Assembly (NCBI GenBank): GCA_964482425.1
Contig: CAYZXN010000113.1
Location: 1 to 5,154 of the forward strand
Source: WHTF01 sp964482425
Lineage (GTDB): Bacteria; Desulfobacterota; Binatia; UBA9968
Direction: 5' to 3'
DNA: 5,154 bases
The notes under the pieces are model-generated. The model did no database searches. It was not told the origin of the DNA and saw only the letters and a list, made by a program, of their open reading frames with translations. How positions within the stretch are numbered: position 1 is the stretch's first letter; every line of letters begins with the position of its first letter. Below are positions 1 to 4,751 of the stretch, in pieces. Position numbers and translations under genes: made by a program.

Positions 1-2
1 TG

Positions 3-371
3 GTTCTGGGACAGACAGCGTTGGCAGAGGATAGCGTGTCGGAGCTGATGAAGCAGCGGTTGGCCGACATGACCGGCAAAGAGGGCACCGTAATCACCGT
101 GGACTATGCGCCGGGTGCCGCATCCGACCCGCACGTCCATCCGGGCTCAGTGTTCGCCTACGTCCTGGAGGGAGCTGTGGTCTCTCAATTAGAGGGAGAG
201 CAGGCCGTGACCTATACAAAAGGTCAGAGCTGGTATGAGTCTCCCAAGAAACCGCATGTCGTATCCAAGAATGCGAGCAAGACCGAACCGGCCAAGCTCC
301 TGGTGTTTCTGCTGTCACAGGAGGGCGAGGCGCTCAAAGTGCCGGTGAAATCACCCGACAGCGGGAGGTGA
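3..371 (+). CDS. Exported cupin-domain protein, 5' end outside the window
   Basis: A small single-domain cupin. The reading frame is open from base 3, and the first visible residues, VLGQTALA followed by EDSV, look like the end of a signal peptide with an Ala-x-Ala cleavage site. The gene therefore probably starts upstream of the window, and the TTG at 21 is unlikely to be the start. The mature protein would be periplasmic or exported, about 110 residues. Cupin motif 1 is seen as DPHVHPGS (metal-ligand-type His codons at 132 and 138) followed by AYVLEG. Motif 2 is seen as GQSWYESPKKPHVVSKNAS, with a His codon at 255. The usual Glu of motif 1 is not present, and Val/Phe occupy that stretch. 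The substrate cannot be told from sequence; the family holds small metal-binding or stress-associated proteins. The stop codon lies inside a strong Shine-Dalgarno for the next unit, which suggests co-transcription with the NADH dehydrogenase gene. Confidence 0.85.
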   Translation, partial: VLGQTALAEDSVSELMKQRLADMTGKEGTVITVDYAPGAASDPHVHPGSVFAYVLEGAVVSQLEGEQAVTYTKGQSWYESPKKPHVVSKNASKTEPAKLLVFLLSQEGEALKVPVKSPDSGR

Positions 372-374
372 TCC
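364..374 (+). promoter_or_regulatory. Extended Shine-Dalgarno GGAGGTGATCC
   Basis: Eleven bases match, without a mismatch, the complement of the conserved bacterial 16S rRNA 3' end (GGATCACCTCC). The site overlaps the TGA stop of the cupin gene (369-371). The ATG of the NADH dehydrogenase at 409 lies 40 bases beyond the GGAGG core, too far for direct use. A TTG codon at 377 is 8 bases away and would open an 11-codon ORF. That the site is an initiation signal is an inference; the match itself is visible. Confidence 0.5.
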
Positions 375-376
375 TC

Positions 377-412
377 TTGGAAGGGACTTGTATGGAGACC
401 AAGTTTCAATGA
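377..412 (+). other. Possible 11-codon leader ORF overlapping the NDH-2 start
   Basis: Reading from TTG 377 gives MEGTCMETKFQ and a TGA at 410-412. This stop overlaps the ATG at 409-411 as ATGA, a classical arrangement for translational coupling. It is preceded at an 8-base spacing by the extended Shine-Dalgarno at 364-374. Nothing is known about such a peptide. It may serve only to deliver ribosomes to the next gene, or the arrangement may be chance. There is no protein-level evidence. Confidence 0.25.
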
Positions 413-1767
413 AAGAAAGACCTCAAGGCCCCAGAGTCGTCATCATCGGCGGCGGGTTCGGCGGTCTACATGCGGCGAAAGCCTTGGCGAATGAAGCGGT
501 TGAGGTGACGCTCATCGACCGCAAAAACCATCACATCTTCCAGCCATTGCTCTATCAAGTGGCGTTGGGAGTGCTCTCGCCCGGCGAGATCACCGCGTCG
601 TTGCGTCATACCTTGCGTAAATCACGCAATGTTCACACCATTCTTGGTGAGGTGACCGAATTCGATACCACCGCGCGACGAGTGAAATTAATCGACGGCG
701 CGGAGATCGCTTACGATTATCTGATCATCGCGGCTGGAGCGCGTCACGCGTACTTTGGCCATGACGAATGGGAAAAGGACGCGCCGGGACTGAAGACGAT
801 CGAGGACGCGGTGGAACTTCGCAGCCGATTGCTGCGGGCGTTTGAGACGGCGGAACGCAGAGCACACTTGACCGGCCGGCAAGACCCGCTGTGCTTCGCC
901 GTCATTGGCGGTGGTCCCACGGGCGTCGAATTGGCGGGAGCGATTGCCGACCTCGCGCGGCTGGCTCTTGCTAAAGATTTCAAAGCGATCGACACGACAA
1001 AAGCGCGCGTCCGGCTGTATGAGGGCTCGCCGCGGGTTTTAGGCACATATTCGGAAGAGTCATCCCGGAAAGCTAGGCAGCAATTGGAGCAGCTCGGAGT
1101 CGAAGTATACTCCGAGAGTATGGTGACAGCAGTTGAGCGCGGACGGATAAAAGTCCGAGACCAATGGATTGAAACAGACGTTACGCTTTGGGCCACCGGA
1201 GTCCACCCTTCGCCGCTTGGCAAAAAACTGGGCGCACCAACCGACCGAGCCGGGCGAGTGCTCATCGAACAAGATTTGAGTGTTCCTGGACATCGCGAGA
1301 TTTTCGTGATCGGGGATATGTCGGCGCTCACCGATGCGAGCAGTACACCGGTGCCGGGTCTCGCAGCGGCTGCGTTACAGGAGGGCAAAGCTGCGGCAGA
1401 GAATATCCTGCGCGACTTGCGCGGCGATGCCCGCCGTTCGTTCATCTATCAGGATCGGGGCATTCTAGCGACCATCGGACATCATCGCGCGGTGGCTCAA
1501 TTCGGACACAGGACATTTTCGGGTTTGATCGCATGGCTTCTTTGGTCATGGGTCCACATTTTTCTGCTGATAGGCTTTCGCAACCGAGTAGCGGTGATGA
1601 GTCAGTGGGTATGGGCGTATTTGACACGCCAGGGAAGCAGCCCTCTCATTACGGAACACCAACGGAGGGAATTTGATTTGGAGCGAGCTCAAGAACCGTT
1701 GACTTCAGCCGGGAACAAGGGTAGGGAAGGGTTTGGATTGAAGCAAGAGCGAGAAATAAGCAGATAA
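409..1767 (+). CDS. ndh: Type II NADH dehydrogenase-like FAD/NAD(P)-dependent oxidoreductase
   Basis: A 452-residue flavoprotein of the NDH-2 family, which passes electrons from NAD(P)H through FAD to membrane quinone without pumping protons. The N-terminal FAD-binding Rossmann motif is VVIIGGGFGGL (Gly at residues 14-19). It is followed by the NDH-2-typical DRKNHHIFQPLLYQVA and LSPGEI. The second Rossmann motif, VIGGGPTGVELAG (167-172), binds the nicotinamide nucleotide. The ATG and FVIGD elements (Asp303) complete the FAD site. Residues 370-390 are a hydrophobic, Trp-rich segment followed by GFRNR, matching the C-terminal membrane-association region of the family. The ATG at 409 is preferred over the TTG at 388 because the GG-containing Rossmann strand then begins about ten residues in, as is usual, and GGAG at 394-397 lies 11 bases upstream. 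About 37 hydrophilic residues follow the conserved end. The start lies 37 bases after the cupin stop, so the two are probably one operon. The quinone-reductase role is family inference. Confidence 0.9.
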   Translation: MKERPQGPRVVIIGGGFGGLHAAKALANEAVEVTLIDRKNHHIFQPLLYQVALGVLSPGEITASLRHTLRKSRNVHTILGEVTEFDTTARRVKLIDGAEIAYDYLIIAAGARHAYFGHDEWEKDAPGLKTIEDAVELRSRLLRAFETAERRAHLTGRQDPLCFAVIGGGPTGVELAGAIADLARLALAKDFKAIDTTKARVRLYEGSPRVLGTYSEESSRKARQQLEQLGVEVYSESMVTAVERGRIKVRDQWIETDVTLWATGVHPSPLGKKLGAPTDRAGRVLIEQDLSVPGHREIFVIGDMSALTDASSTPVPGLAAAALQEGKAAAENILRDLRGDARRSFIYQDRGILATIGHHRAVAQFGHRTFSGLIAWLLWSWVHIFLLIGFRNRVAVMSQWVWAYLTRQGSSPLITEHQRREFDLERAQEPLTSAGNKGREGFGLKQEREISR

Positions 1768-1798
1768 ATATGAGCGTCAACGGAAACATCGCCAGCGC

Positions 1799-1978
1799 AT
1801 GACTATGGACGGCAGCAGACGACCGGCACGGAGTAGTTGGCCCCTGCCCCAGAGATGGAGAAGTATGGCCGAACACAATCTTCTAGCCGTTGCCTTTCTG
1901 ACGCTCGCCGAGGCTCAAATCGCGAAACTTGGTTGTTGTACCAGTGCGACACCGAAGTCGTACGGAATTTCTTTTTAA
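1799..1978 (+). pseudogene. N-terminal remnant resembling a cNMP-binding/thioredoxin-reductase-like flavoprotein
   Basis: An open stretch of 59 codons from ATG 1799, or 37 codons from ATG 1865 with GGAG four bases upstream. From 1865 it contains AVAFLTLAEAQIAKLG followed by CCTSATPKSY. This resembles, from memory, the opening of fused cyclic-nucleotide-binding/thioredoxin-reductase-like proteins, which commonly start with an AFPxLxxxQIAxL pattern, a Cys a few residues later and a basic-x-Tyr before the cNMP-binding fold. Here the frame ends at TAA 1976-1978, just after that Tyr. No remaining part of the cNMP or reductase domain is found downstream, where the molybdoenzyme operon begins. I read it as the surviving head of a gene whose remainder was lost. 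The alternatives are a genuine short peptide or a chance likeness, because the match is short and not checked by alignment. No promoter is evident. Confidence 0.45.
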
Positions 1979-1983
1979 GGAGA
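1977..1983 (+). promoter_or_regulatory. Ribosome binding site AAGGAGA for the molybdoenzyme gene
   Basis: AAGGAGA, within TAAGGAGA, lies five bases before the ATG at 1989. It decides that start over upstream in-frame alternatives such as the GTG-type codon near 1929, whose extra residues look non-conserved. Confidence 0.75.
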
Positions 1984-1988
1984 AATTT

Positions 1989-2624
1989 ATGGCTGAAGAA
2001 TTTATTTCACGTGGTTTTAAAGGACGAGCAAGGGAAACCGATAGCGCCCTCAAAGAACGGATTCCGCCCGGCCAATATGAAACAAAGGATTTTCCGGTGT
2101 TGTCCGCCGGACCGACTCCGCGAACGTCGCGGTCGCTTGAGCGGTGGAACTTTAAGATTTACGGGGAAAGCGTCGAAGTTTTGAAATGGACTTGGGACGA
2201 ATTCCGGAAGTTGCCGTGCGAAACCGTGACGGTTGATATTCACTGCGTCACCAAGTGGTCAAAGCTCGACACCGTCTGGACGGGCGTTTCGGTCGACATA
2301 CTGCTCGAAGGCATTAACCTTGCCGCACAGCCAGCCATCGGTTATCTCATCGCTTATTGCGACGGCGGGTATACGACGAATCTACCGCTCACTGACGTCC
2401 GCGGCGGAAAAGCGTGGATTGCTTACGAATACGATGGAAAGCCGATCGCGCCCGAGCACGGAGGTCCGGCGCGCTTGCTGGTCCCGCATCTCTATTTTTG
2501 GAAAAGCGCCAAATGGGTGCGCGGCTTCAAACTCGTCACAGAAGACCACGCAGGGTTCTGGGAGTCGCTTGGCTATCACAACTATGGCGACCCTTGGAAA
2601 GAGCAACGGTACGCGGGTGATTAA
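1989..2624 (+). CDS. Cytosolic sulfite-oxidase-like molybdopterin oxidoreductase
   Basis: A 211-residue protein of the oxidoreductase molybdopterin-binding fold (sulfite oxidase/MsrP superfamily), in the short stand-alone group usually labelled sulfite oxidase-like oxidoreductase. Seen in the sequence: a PPGQ element at residues 26-29, then DFPVLSAGPTP; the candidate molybdenum-ligand Cys86 in DIHCVTKWSKLD; the basic/aromatic FWKSAKWVRG block near 170-179, expected to contact cofactor or substrate; and a conserved-looking end, GYHNYGDPWKEQRY. There is no Tat or Sec signal peptide and no heme or dimerisation domain, so unlike MsrP (YedY) or periplasmic sulfite dehydrogenases it should act in the cytosol. 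The start is set by AAGGAGA five bases upstream. The next gene follows after five bases and encodes a flavin reductase, the likely electron partner. Sulfite as substrate is not established; reduction of an S- or N-oxide is equally possible. Confidence 0.9.
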   Translation: MAEEFISRGFKGRARETDSALKERIPPGQYETKDFPVLSAGPTPRTSRSLERWNFKIYGESVEVLKWTWDEFRKLPCETVTVDIHCVTKWSKLDTVWTGVSVDILLEGINLAAQPAIGYLIAYCDGGYTTNLPLTDVRGGKAWIAYEYDGKPIAPEHGGPARLLVPHLYFWKSAKWVRGFKLVTEDHAGFWESLGYHNYGDPWKEQRYAGD

Positions 2625-2629
2625 TAGTC

Positions 2630-3379
2630 ATGGCGCAGCAGTTCAAATGGCAACTCGGGAAGGTCCTCGAAATTCGGCAGGAAACGCCGAAGGTAAAAAG
2701 TCTCATTCTCGAGGTGCCGGATTGGACCCCGCACCGGGCGGGGCAGCACGTTGACGTGCGTCTGATGGCAGAAGACGGTTATCAAGCGCAGCGCAGCTAT
2801 TCAATCGCTTCGCCGCCGGAAGAGACATATCTGATGCTAACGGTCGAGCGCATCGAGGACGGCGAGGTTTCGCCTTATTTAACTGATGAATTGAGCGTCG
2901 GCGACCGGATCGCGCTACGCGGACCCGTCGGCGGATATTTTGTTTGGAACGCCCGCGACGAGAAGAACGACGACTCGCCGCTTTTTCTCGTCGCAGGCGG
3001 AAGTGGCATCGTGCCGCTGATGGCGATGATTCGCCACCGCGCGAATTCGGGTAACAAAGTTCCGACTAAACTCCTATACTCGTCCTCCTACTACGAAGAA
3101 ATTATTTACCGCGAAGAGCTTGACACTATATCCGCGAATGACTCTTCGCTCCGCGTCTTTCACACTTTAACCAGACGGCAGCCCCAAAATTGGATGGGTT
3201 ACGGGCGCAGAATTGACCTGGCGATGTTGGCGGACACAGCTTGGCGGCCGGCTGAAAAACCGCGTGCTTTCACTTGCGGTCCGACCACGCTGGTCGAGAC
3301 GGTCGCCAATTATTTACAGGAATTAGGCTACAAACCGGAATGCATCAAGACGGAGCGTTTCGGACCTACCGGAGGGTGA
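2630..3379 (+). CDS. FAD-binding ferredoxin-reductase-type NAD(P)H oxidoreductase
   Basis: A 249-residue flavoprotein of the ferredoxin-NADP reductase superfamily. The N-terminal beta-barrel carries the FAD signature RSYSIAS (55-61), then GEVSPYL (78-84) and GPVGGYFVW (98-106). The nucleotide-binding half has LVAGGSGIVPLMAM (120-133) and a CGP motif at 216-218. The protein ends in ERFGPTGG, the position where the terminal aromatic/FGP element of the family contacts flavin. There is no plant-type [2Fe-2S] domain, no signal peptide and no membrane segment, so it is a bare two-domain reductase in the cytosol. The start is five bases after the molybdoenzyme stop, with GGGTGA about nine bases upstream inside that gene's end. 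The zinc-ribbon gene begins five bases after its stop. The inferred job is to feed electrons from NAD(P)H to the molybdoenzyme, or to take them from it. NADH versus NADPH preference cannot be decided. Confidence 0.9.
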   Translation: MAQQFKWQLGKVLEIRQETPKVKSLILEVPDWTPHRAGQHVDVRLMAEDGYQAQRSYSIASPPEETYLMLTVERIEDGEVSPYLTDELSVGDRIALRGPVGGYFVWNARDEKNDDSPLFLVAGGSGIVPLMAMIRHRANSGNKVPTKLLYSSSYYEEIIYREELDTISANDSSLRVFHTLTRRQPQNWMGYGRRIDLAMLADTAWRPAEKPRAFTCGPTTLVETVANYLQELGYKPECIKTERFGPTGG

Positions 3380-3384
3380 ACGGT

Positions 3385-3660
3385 ATGAAGGATAACGATT
3401 TGAGATTGGACGGCAACGCGGCCGGCGGATTGCTGAACGAACTTTTTCCATTTGAGATGACGACCGCGGAGGCGACCTGCGGGGGCTGCGGCACAAAAAA
3501 ACTTTTTGGCGAAGTGATGTTTTACCGGCACGGAATGGGCGCAATCCTGCGCTGCGCTGACTGCGACACGGCGTTGATTCGGATTACGCACGTTCGCGGA
3601 TGTTACCGGCTCGATCTGAGCGGGATGAGCTATCTTCGAATTGCCGCTGATATTCATTAA
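3385..3660 (+). CDS. Small four-cysteine zinc-ribbon protein, DUF6510 type
   Basis: A 91-residue protein that begins with LRLDGNAAGGLLNELF and EMTTA. It then carries two CxxC pairs, CGGC (Cys32/35) and CADC (Cys57/60), about 21 residues apart, as in a zinc ribbon. It ends in a hydrophobic RLDLSGMSYLRI element. I recognise the layout as that of DUF6510 proteins, which from memory are often found next to sulfite-oxidase-like molybdoenzymes and FNR-type reductases. No biochemical role is known to me; a structural or assembly partner of the molybdoenzyme-reductase pair, or a regulator, are possibilities. The start at 3385 is chosen because GGAGGG (3371-3376) lies eight bases upstream and the DGNAAGG element then falls at the N-terminus. 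An extension to 3274 would only re-read the reductase gene in another frame. It is probably translated with the two genes before it. Confidence 0.85.
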   Translation: MKDNDLRLDGNAAGGLLNELFPFEMTTAEATCGGCGTKKLFGEVMFYRHGMGAILRCADCDTALIRITHVRGCYRLDLSGMSYLRIAADIH

Positions 3661-3662
3661 CA

Positions 3663-3794
3663 GGTCACCGCTCCGGCATCTCGGGCAAGCCGCTTTGTGA
3701 GCCTATCGCACCGTATGGTCAATTCGTAATGAACACCAAGGAGGAGATCGCACAGACGCTTCATGAACTTGATTGGACGTTCGTTACAGCGTGA
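3663..3794 (+). pseudogene. Remnant of the C-terminal part of a pirin (YhhW-type) gene
   Basis: In the frame ending at TGA 3792-3794, the codons from 3681 read SGKPLCEPIAPYG, then QFVMNTKEEIAQTLHEL. This corresponds to the well-known pirin C-terminal pattern, with a G-x-P-L-x-E-P-I/V stretch followed by YGPFVMNT and an EEI helix. Pirins are iron-binding bicupins, some with quercetinase activity, often placed beside cupin and FMN-reductase genes. Only about 30-40 residues of the usual 230-290 are present. The 5' part is absent, since the frame is closed by TGA at 3648-3650 inside the zinc-ribbon gene. The end after LHEL departs from the family and stops early. The ATG at 3729 lies inside the conserved FVMNT motif, so it is not a real start. 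I read this as a decayed gene tail directly abutting the molybdoenzyme operon. Confidence 0.72.
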
Positions 3795-4017
3795 CCATCT
3801 CATGCTCGACAGAGGCGTTGATTTGGTGACGTAGCTTCGACTTTGCTCGCATTGATCACGCATGCGACGTTGATACCAGAACTTTTGGCGGAGAAAGGCG
3901 ACGCACGAAAGTAGCGCGGATTCTCTTCATTGATGTGATTCCACAACCGTCCAACGGTATGCGTCTTAATTCTATGAATACCGACCGGTTGGTCAAATCA
4001 CTCGACAGCAATATTAC
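3795..4017 (+). other. Stretch without a recognisable gene
   Basis: About 220 bases between the pirin remnant and the ribosome binding site at 4018. In the pirin frame there is one further open piece (about 3825-3911, containing STLLALITHATLIPELL and AEKGD), interrupted upstream by stops and with no start or ribosome binding site. I do not recognise it, and it may be more gene debris or chance. No tRNA, terminator hairpin with a T run, or convincing promoter was seen, although the promoter of the next gene should lie here. Confidence 0.4.
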
Positions 4018-4025
4018 AAGGAGGT
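4018..4025 (+). promoter_or_regulatory. Strong Shine-Dalgarno AAGGAGGT
   Basis: AAGGAGGT lies six bases before the ATG at 4031. It fixes that start in preference to the in-frame codon near 3935, because the signal peptide then begins directly at residue 1. The strength of the site suggests a well-translated product. Confidence 0.85.
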
Positions 4026-4030
4026 TTGCG

Positions 4031-4570
4031 ATGTATACGAAGAGCTGGGTCATGAGTGTCATGTTGGTGGGTTTGCTCGGCAGCGTATGGTTCAGTACCA
4101 GTCGTGCCGGAGAAGGAACGGCTCCCGCGCCAGAAGCCATGCGAAATATCGGCCCGGTCCTCGCAAAGGCCTATATCTTTGCGGCTGTGCATCCCAACCC
4201 GCCCAACCATCTATGGCTTGACGAAGGCAATGGAAGGGTCCAGTTTATGATGTTCGATAAGCCGGTGAGCGATCCGACTGCAGTCTTGCTCTTCGTCGGT
4301 CAAGGCATCAAAGGTCGGTTTTGTGCCGAATCGCAGCCTGATGGTGGCAAGACAGGCTTCAACCATTTCCATCGGATCAATACCCCTGCCACTGGAGACA
4401 CGTCCATGCACGGCGCCAAAGGCGAGGAAGGGTATTGGCTCAAACATGTCGCGGTAGCTGAGTTCGACATGGAGGACAAGGGCGAACACGGAGGGCATGG
4501 AGGAAAGACGCATTTCAAACCGGGTGAGGTGGAGAATCTGCCCCAGCCGCCGACACCCAAGTGTAAGTAA
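4031..4570 (+). CDS. Exported His-rich protein of unknown function
   Basis: A 179-residue protein. Residues 1-26 are a clear Sec signal peptide: Lys4, a hydrophobic core VMSVMLVGLLGSVWF, and a cleavage site after SRA (26), so the mature protein of about 153 residues is periplasmic or secreted. The mature part contains LLFVGQGIKGRFC (Cys98), FNHFHR (His112/114), GYWLKHVAVAEFDM (His139), a Gly/His run GEHGGHGGKTH (His153/156/161) and a PPTPKCK tail (Cys178). Cys98 and Cys178 are the only cysteines in the mature part and could form a disulfide. I recall similar uncharacterised proteins with a GIKGRFC, HFHR and GYWLKHIAV pattern in several bacteria, but no assigned function. The His clusters suggest metal binding, which is inference. 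It has a perfect Shine-Dalgarno and about 370 bases of gene-poor DNA upstream, so it is probably transcribed on its own. Confidence 0.85.
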   Translation: MYTKSWVMSVMLVGLLGSVWFSTSRAGEGTAPAPEAMRNIGPVLAKAYIFAAVHPNPPNHLWLDEGNGRVQFMMFDKPVSDPTAVLLFVGQGIKGRFCAESQPDGGKTGFNHFHRINTPATGDTSMHGAKGEEGYWLKHVAVAEFDMEDKGEHGGHGGKTHFKPGEVENLPQPPTPKCK

Positions 4571-4592
4571 CGTTTCGGCGTAGCTGGTGCTC

Positions 4593-4609
4593 ATTGTGCG
4601 TCCCACAAT
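4593..4609. repeat. Short perfect inverted repeat ATTGTG-5-CACAAT
   Basis: ATTGTG (4593-4598) and CACAAT (4604-4609) are exact inverted copies separated by five bases, 22 bases after the stop of the His-rich protein gene. There is no T run after it, so it is a poor intrinsic terminator. Its size and symmetry resemble a repressor operator, but no partner site or regulator gene is visible. A repeat of this length can occur by chance. Confidence 0.3.
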
Positions 4610-4662
4610 CCATGTCGGGACTTCGTGATTAGAGTCGAAGCAGGCTTGAGAACGAGACCTCC

Positions 4663-4669
4663 AAGGAGG
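4663..4669 (+). promoter_or_regulatory. Perfect Shine-Dalgarno AAGGAGG in the gap before the FMN reductase gene
   Basis: AAGGAGG is followed five bases later by ATG 4675, which opens a nine-codon ORF (MPLCLTVRK), and 13 bases later by ATG 4683, which opens a 22-codon ORF. The preceding bases are CCTCC, so CCTCCAAGGAGG could fold on itself and partly hide the site. Whether any product is made is unknown. Confidence 0.3.
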
Positions 4670-4682
4670 CCGACATGCCCCT

Positions 4683-4751
4683 ATGTCTCACGGTAAGAAA
4701 GTGATCCATCTTATGAGCCGGATCGTGCAGCTTAGCTATGGAGCATCGTAA
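4683..4751 (+). other. Possible 22-residue ORF coupled to the FMN reductase start
   Basis: ATG 4683 reads MSHGKKVIHLMSRIVQLSYG and two more residues, ending in TAA 4749-4751. The last base of the stop is the first base of the reductase ATG (TAATG), a layout often seen with translational coupling. The reductase has its own GGAG at 4740-4743, seven bases upstream of its ATG, so the leader is not required. The peptide is unlike anything I recognise. Confidence 0.2.

Noticed and set aside
744..1445. A long antisense open frame of 233 codons within the NADH dehydrogenase gene.
   Set aside because: Its translation is low-complexity, rich in Ser, Arg and Ala, with no motif. It is fully opposite a gene with clear family signatures and is a usual by-product of GC-rich third positions.
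1929..1988. A longer N-terminus for the molybdoenzyme.
   Set aside because: The ATG at 1989 has an excellent Shine-Dalgarno at five bases. The extra 20 residues come from the remnant region read in another frame.
2233..2754. A 173-codon + strand frame spanning the molybdoenzyme/reductase junction.
   Set aside because: It is out of frame with two well-supported genes, has no ribosome binding site, and its product shows no recognisable domain.
3738..3746. AAGGAGGAG looked like a ribosome binding site in the gap.
   Set aside because: It encodes the Lys-Glu-Glu of the pirin remnant, and the next ATG (3763) is 16 bases away and opens only a short frame without recognisable similarity.
3729..3794. 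A 21-residue ORF beginning MNTKEEIAQ.
   Set aside because: The ATG is the Met of the pirin FVMNT motif, the conserved frame extends upstream of it, and there is no Shine-Dalgarno before it.
3989..4017. TTGGTC and TATTAC, 17 bases apart, as a promoter for the His-rich protein gene.
   Set aside because: Both boxes match consensus poorly, and transcription would begin inside the Shine-Dalgarno, which would cripple translation.
3935..4030. A longer N-terminus for the His-rich exported protein.
   Set aside because: It would place about 32 mostly polar residues in front of a textbook signal peptide and would put AAGGAGGT inside the gene.
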